Part shown: in pieces, positions 60,963-64,000 of the stretch
Position numbering within the stretch: the first letter of the stretch is position 1
Layout: every line of letters starts with the position of its first letter
From: Streptomyces sp. Tu 3180
Lineage (GTDB): Bacteria > Actinomycetota > Actinomycetes > Streptomycetales > Streptomycetaceae
Reading direction: 5' to 3'
NCBI RefSeq assembly: GCF_009852415.1
Contig: NZ_WOXS01000002.1
Location: 8,162,001-8,226,000 of the forward strand
DNA: 64,000 nt
Made by a program: the position numbers and the translations under genes
The notes under the pieces: generated by a model
Seen by the model: only the letters and a program-made list of their open reading frames with translations
The model's database searches: none
What the model was told of the DNA's origin: nothing

Positions 60963-62322
60963 GTGCGGCGGGAGAACGCGACGAGGACGCGCCGGAGCGG
61001 CTCGGCGATGCTTCCTTCCGCCGGGACTTCGGCGTCGACTACGCCTATCTGGCGGGGTCGATGTACCGGGGTATCGCCTCGAAGGAGTTGGTGGTCGCCA
61101 TGGGGCGGGCGGGCTTCATGGGATTCCTGGGAGCCGCCGGCCTGAACCCCGAGCGGGTGACGGACGACATCGCCCACATCCGGCGGCACCTGGAGCCCCA
61201 CCGGCCCTTCGGGGTCAATCTGCTGTGCGACCTCCGGCACCCGGCACGGGAGACGGCCAACGTCGAGATGCTGCTCGCCCAGGGTGTGCGCGTCATCGAG
61301 GCGTCGGCCTTCATCAAGGTCACCCCGGCCCTGGTCCTGTTCCATCTGTCGGGGTTGCGCTCCCGGCCGGACGGGGGGGTCGCCCGTGACACACGGATCG
61401 TCGCCAAGGTCTCGCGGCCCGAGGTGGCGCGCGAGTTCATGAGCCCCGCGCCGGAGGCCGTCGTCGAGCGGCTGGTGGCCGAGGGCCGGGTCACCCGCGA
61501 GCAGGCCGCGCTGGCCCGCGGGGTTCCGGTGGCGCAGGACCTCACCGTGGAAGCCGATTCGGGGGCCACACCGACCGGGGGGTGTCGACCGTGCTGCTGC
61601 CGTCGATGCAGAGCCTGCGGCTGCGCATGACAAGGGAGTTCGGGTACGGCGAGAAAATCCGTCTGGGGCTCGCCGGCGGGATCGGGACGCCGCACGCGGT
61701 CGCCGCCGCCTTCGCCATGGGCGCCGACTTCGTCATGACCGGATCCATCAACCAGTGCACGGTCGAGGCCCGCGTCAGCGACGCGGTGAAGGACCGGTTG
61801 CAGGGCATCGACGTGCAGGACACCGACTACTGCCCGGCGGGCGACATGTTCGAGATCGGCGCCCAGGTCCAGGTCTTGAAGAAGGGCGTACTGTTTCCCG
61901 CCCGGGCGAACCGGCTGTACGCGTTGTACAAGAGCTACGAGTCGTGGGAGGAGATACCGCAGGAGACCCGGGGGCAGATTCAGGACGCGTACTTCAAGAA
62001 GAGCGCCGAGGACGTCTGGCGGGAAACCTGCGAGCACCTGCGGAAAACGGGCCGTGAGTCGGAGATCGAGCGGGCCGAGCGCAGCCCGAAGCGGCGCATG
62101 GCTCTGCTCTTCCGCTGGTACTACGGCTACAGCAGTCGGCTGTCGTTCATGGAGGCCGATGTCGATCGGGCCAACGTGCAGATCCACACCGGTCCTGCGC
62201 TCGGGGCTTTCAATCAATGGGCGCGTGGCACACCGTGGGAAAACTGGAGGAACCGTCATCCGGACCAGATGGCGAAGGAACTGATGCGTGAGGCGTCCTC
62301 GATTCTTTCGGGATACAGGTAG
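60959..62322 (+). CDS. PfaD-like trans-acting enoylreductase; one-base frameshift at 61561-61565
   Basis: Starts at GTG 60959 overlapping the PKS stop (GTGA), with GAGGG about seven bases upstream. The product resembles PfaD-type FMN enoylreductases (nitronate-monooxygenase-like TIM barrel) that reduce ACP-bound enoyl intermediates in trans in trans-AT PKS and PUFA synthases. Visible family features: the N-terminal YLAGSMYRGIAS and FMGFLGAAGL stretches, the AGGIGTP phosphate-binding loop, a GSINQ segment and the C-terminal PKRRMALLFRWYYG stretch. The frame breaks inside the conserved GGHTD motif. One extra G in the GGGGG run at 61561-61565 restores EADSGGHTDRGVSTVLL and a 454-residue protein of normal length. 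Uncorrected, the first frame stops at 61630 and the second part reads from about 61582. A homopolymer sequencing error is most likely. Confidence 0.93.
61559..61582 (+). other. Frameshift site (one base missing) in the enoylreductase gene
   Basis: The sequence as given reads EADSGATPTGG before running out of frame. With one added G it reads EADSGGHTDRGVSTV, matching the family's conserved GGHTD motif. The break is in a G5 run beside a G6 run. It is the same type of error (one base missing in a homopolymer) as at 26821. Confidence 0.9.
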
Positions 62323-62400
62323 CCGAGGGAGCGGATTTTCTGGCAGGGTGAGGGTGGAACATGATCGCGGTCGTCGAGACCAGCTGAGGAAGGATTTCCC
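62323..62400 (+). promoter_or_regulatory. 78-bp intergenic leader with strong RBS upstream of the trans-AT gene
   Basis: This is the longest non-coding gap in the window. It ends with GAGGAAGG (62386-62393), ideally placed for ATG 62401. It also contains an eight-codon reading frame (62361-62387, MIAVVETS) whose TGA overlaps that ribosome-binding site, preceded by GGTGAGGG. No convincing promoter or terminator hairpin was seen. Coupling through the mini-frame is possible but unproven. Confidence 0.45.
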
Positions 62401-63492
62401 ATGAGGACCTACATCTTCCCCGGACAGGGGGCGCAGCGGAAAGGGATGGGTTCTTCTCTTTTCGATGAATTCGAGGATCTGACCCGCTCGGCCGACGAGA
62501 TCCTGGGCTACTCCGTCATGGACCTCTGCCTGGAGGACCCTGACGGACTGCTCGACCGGACGCAGTACACGCAGCCCGCGATGTATGTCGTCAACGCCCT
62601 GTCCTACTACCGCAAGCTCCGGGAGACCGGGCAGGTTCCCGACTTCGTCGCAGGTCACAGCCTCGGCGAATACAACGCGTTACTGGCGGCCGAGGTGTTC
62701 GACTTCGAGACCGGCCTGCGGTTGGTGCGCAAGCGCGGAGAGCTGATGGGCCGGGCGTCGGGCGGCGGGATGGCAGCCGTGCTGAACGCCTCGGAGTCGG
62801 AGATCCGGACGATCCTCGCGGAGAACGGACTCGACTCCGTTGATCTGGCGAACTTCAACACGCCGTCGCAGACGGTGATTTCCGGCCGGGCCGAGGACAT
62901 CGAAGCCGCGAAGCCGCTGTTCCAGACCGGAAACCACCTGTTCATGCCGCTGCGGACGAGCGGGGCCTTCCATTCCCGGTACATGGAGCCGGCCCGCGTG
63001 GAGTTCGAGGAGTTCCTCGCCGGAGTGACCTTCTCGAAGCCGCGCATACCGGTCATCTCCAATGTGACCGCGCGGGCCTATGAGGATCACCTCGTCAAGG
63101 AGAACCTGACCCAGCAGATGGTGCACGCCGTACGGTGGTCCGACTCCATGGAGCACCTCCTCGAAAATCCCGGCATGGAGTTCGAGGAGATCGGTCACGG
63201 TAATGTGCTGACGAAATTGCTTGAGAAGATCCGCCGCGAAATCAAAAACGCCGGGAAAGTGCGACCCGGAAGCCCGAAGAAGACGACCGAAAGCGCCGGG
63301 GAGGTGGTCCGGAAATGGAATGAGCGGTATGCGGTTGGTTCCCGATTCCGGTCCACCGCAGGAAGCTACGGAGAACTCGAGACCGCTACGGAGGCAACCG
63401 TCCTCTTCGGACACCGGGCGGCCGTCTACATGCAGGGATATCGCGGGTACTTCGATCTCCGGGAACTGGAGCCGGTACCGGCAGCGCAGTGA
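62401..63492 (+). CDS. Discrete malonyl-CoA:ACP transacylase (trans-AT)
   Basis: Transfers malonyl units from CoA to the ACPs of the AT-less PKS proteins. The 363-residue product starts with the AT signature YIFPGQGAQ. It has the nucleophile in GHSLGEY (Ser87), the malonyl-carboxylate Arg in RKRGELM (Arg112), and catalytic His191 in GAFHS, the form associated with malonyl rather than methylmalonyl. Arg112 also argues against an acyl-hydrolase paralogue. After the usual core (about 300 residues) it has roughly 55 extra residues (from about 63310) containing VLFGHRAAVYMQGYRGYF; I recall similar tails on other trans-ATs but cannot assign a role. ATG 62401 is preceded at seven bases by GAGGAAGG, the strongest ribosome-binding site in the window. 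One in-frame TTA codon (62680) is present. It is the only AT in the window. Confidence 0.96.
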   Translation: MRTYIFPGQGAQRKGMGSSLFDEFEDLTRSADEILGYSVMDLCLEDPDGLLDRTQYTQPAMYVVNALSYYRKLRETGQVPDFVAGHSLGEYNALLAAEVFDFETGLRLVRKRGELMGRASGGGMAAVLNASESEIRTILAENGLDSVDLANFNTPSQTVISGRAEDIEAAKPLFQTGNHLFMPLRTSGAFHSRYMEPARVEFEEFLAGVTFSKPRIPVISNVTARAYEDHLVKENLTQQMVHAVRWSDSMEHLLENPGMEFEEIGHGNVLTKLLEKIRREIKNAGKVRPGSPKKTTESAGEVVRKWNERYAVGSRFRSTAGSYGELETATEATVLFGHRAAVYMQGYRGYFDLRELEPVPAAQ

Positions 63493-63530
63493 ATCCGAAA
63501 CCGACCGGTAAAGCCCCAGGAAGAGAAGTC

Positions 63531-64000
63531 ATGACGACCGTTGGAATCGAAGCACTGAACGTCTTCGCCGGCTCCTGCTATCTCGACGTGGAAAAGCTGG
63601 CGATCCACCGAGGCCTCGACACCGCGAGGTTCGACAACCTGCTCATGAAGGAGAAGACCGTCGCGCTGCCGTACGAGGATCCGGTGACGTTCGGCGTCAA
63701 CGCGGCCAAGCCCCTCATCGACGCGCTCTCGCCCGAGGAGCGGGACTCCATCGAGCTGGTCATCACCGCGACCGAGTCGGCGTTCGACTTCGGCAAGTCC
63801 ATGAGCACGTACTTCCACGACCTGCTCGGGCTGAACCGGAACTGCCGCCTCTTCGAGATCAAGAACGCGTGCTACTCGGGGGTCGCGGCACTGCAGACGG
63901 CGGCGAACTTCATCCTGTCGGGGACCTCGCCGGGCGCGAAGGCCCTGGTCATCGCCACCGACATCACGCGCTTCATGGTCGCGGAGAGCGGTGACGCGCT
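63531..64000 (+). CDS. HMG-CoA synthase-like beta-branching enzyme (3'-truncated by window)
   Basis: ATG 63531 follows AGGAAGAG by about five bases and lies 38 bp after the AT stop; 156 residues are visible and the frame runs off the window. The product matches the HMG-CoA synthase homologues (HCS) of polyketide beta-branching: MTTVGIEALNVFAGSCYLDV at the start, a TES motif (Glu82, the usual general base) and the nucleophilic Cys114 in KNACYSG. In such cassettes HCS adds an acetyl carbanion, made on a donor ACP by a decarboxylating KS, to the beta-keto group of an ACP-bound chain; ECH-like enzymes then dehydrate and decarboxylate. The substrate ACPs in this window are those of modules 10 and 12. 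The other cassette genes are expected just downstream. Confidence 0.95.
   Translation, partial: MTTVGIEALNVFAGSCYLDVEKLAIHRGLDTARFDNLLMKEKTVALPYEDPVTFGVNAAKPLIDALSPEERDSIELVITATESAFDFGKSMSTYFHDLLGLNRNCRLFEIKNACYSGVAALQTAANFILSGTSPGAKALVIATDITRFMVAESGDA

Noticed and set aside
1..64000. tRNA/rRNA genes, CRISPR arrays, insertion sequences, attachment sites, rho-independent terminators
   Set aside because: Virtually every base is within PKS or accessory coding sequence; gaps are at most 78 bp and none shows the required structures. The only repeats found are intragenic.

Overview
The window is a slice of a trans-acyltransferase (trans-AT) modular polyketide synthase (PKS) gene cluster. Base composition is very GC-rich, third codon positions are overwhelmingly G or C, and genes are packed with GTGA/ATG overlaps. 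This points to an actinomycete, most likely Streptomyces or a relative; a GC-rich myxobacterium or Burkholderia cannot be excluded from sequence alone. Every supported gene is on the + strand and reads as one operon-like run. There is no tRNA, rRNA, IS element, CRISPR array or intergenic gap above 80 bp.

Layout: five PKS genes (1-20415, cut at its 5' end; 20418-34108; 34105-42618; 42611-51679; 51681-60962) encode 15 recognisable modules ending in a thioesterase. None contains an in-line AT. They are followed by a PfaD-like trans-enoylreductase (60959-62322), a discrete malonyl transferase (62401-63492), and the start of an HMG-CoA-synthase-like beta-branching enzyme (63531 to the window edge). 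Module content in order: M1 KS(partial)-DH-KR-ACP; M2 KS-KR-ACP; M3 KS-DH-KR-cMT-ACP; M4 KS-KR-cMT-ACP; M5 KS//KR-ACP; M6 KS-DH-ACP; M7 KS-DH*-KR-ACP; M8 KS0-DH0-KR0//ACP; M9 KS-KR-ACP; M10 KS-ACP-ACP; M11 KS//DH-KR-ACP; M12 KS-ACP; M13 KS-KR//cMT-ACP; M14 KS-DH-KR(S>G)-ACP; M15 KS0-ACP-TE (// marks a gene boundary).

How it works together (inference): the discrete AT loads malonyl units on all ACPs; in-line KR, DH and cMT domains set hydroxyl, alkene and alpha-methyl groups; the trans-ER reduces selected enoyl intermediates. The HCS cassette would install beta-branches at the two reductive-domain-free modules M10 and M12, whose ACPs carry the Trp six residues after the carrier Ser that marks beta-branching ACPs. 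The TE releases the chain after transfer through the non-condensing KS15. Loading and early modules lie upstream of the window; the rest of the beta-branching cassette is expected downstream. I cannot name the product.

Most notable: module 8 has lost catalytic residues in KS, DH and KR alike and looks like a passed-through or decaying module. The two ACPs of module 10 are a perfect 262-bp duplication followed by three 36-bp repeats, each with a TTA codon. All four PKS gene junctions cut inside a module. Two genes are broken by a single missing base in a homopolymer, most likely sequencing errors.
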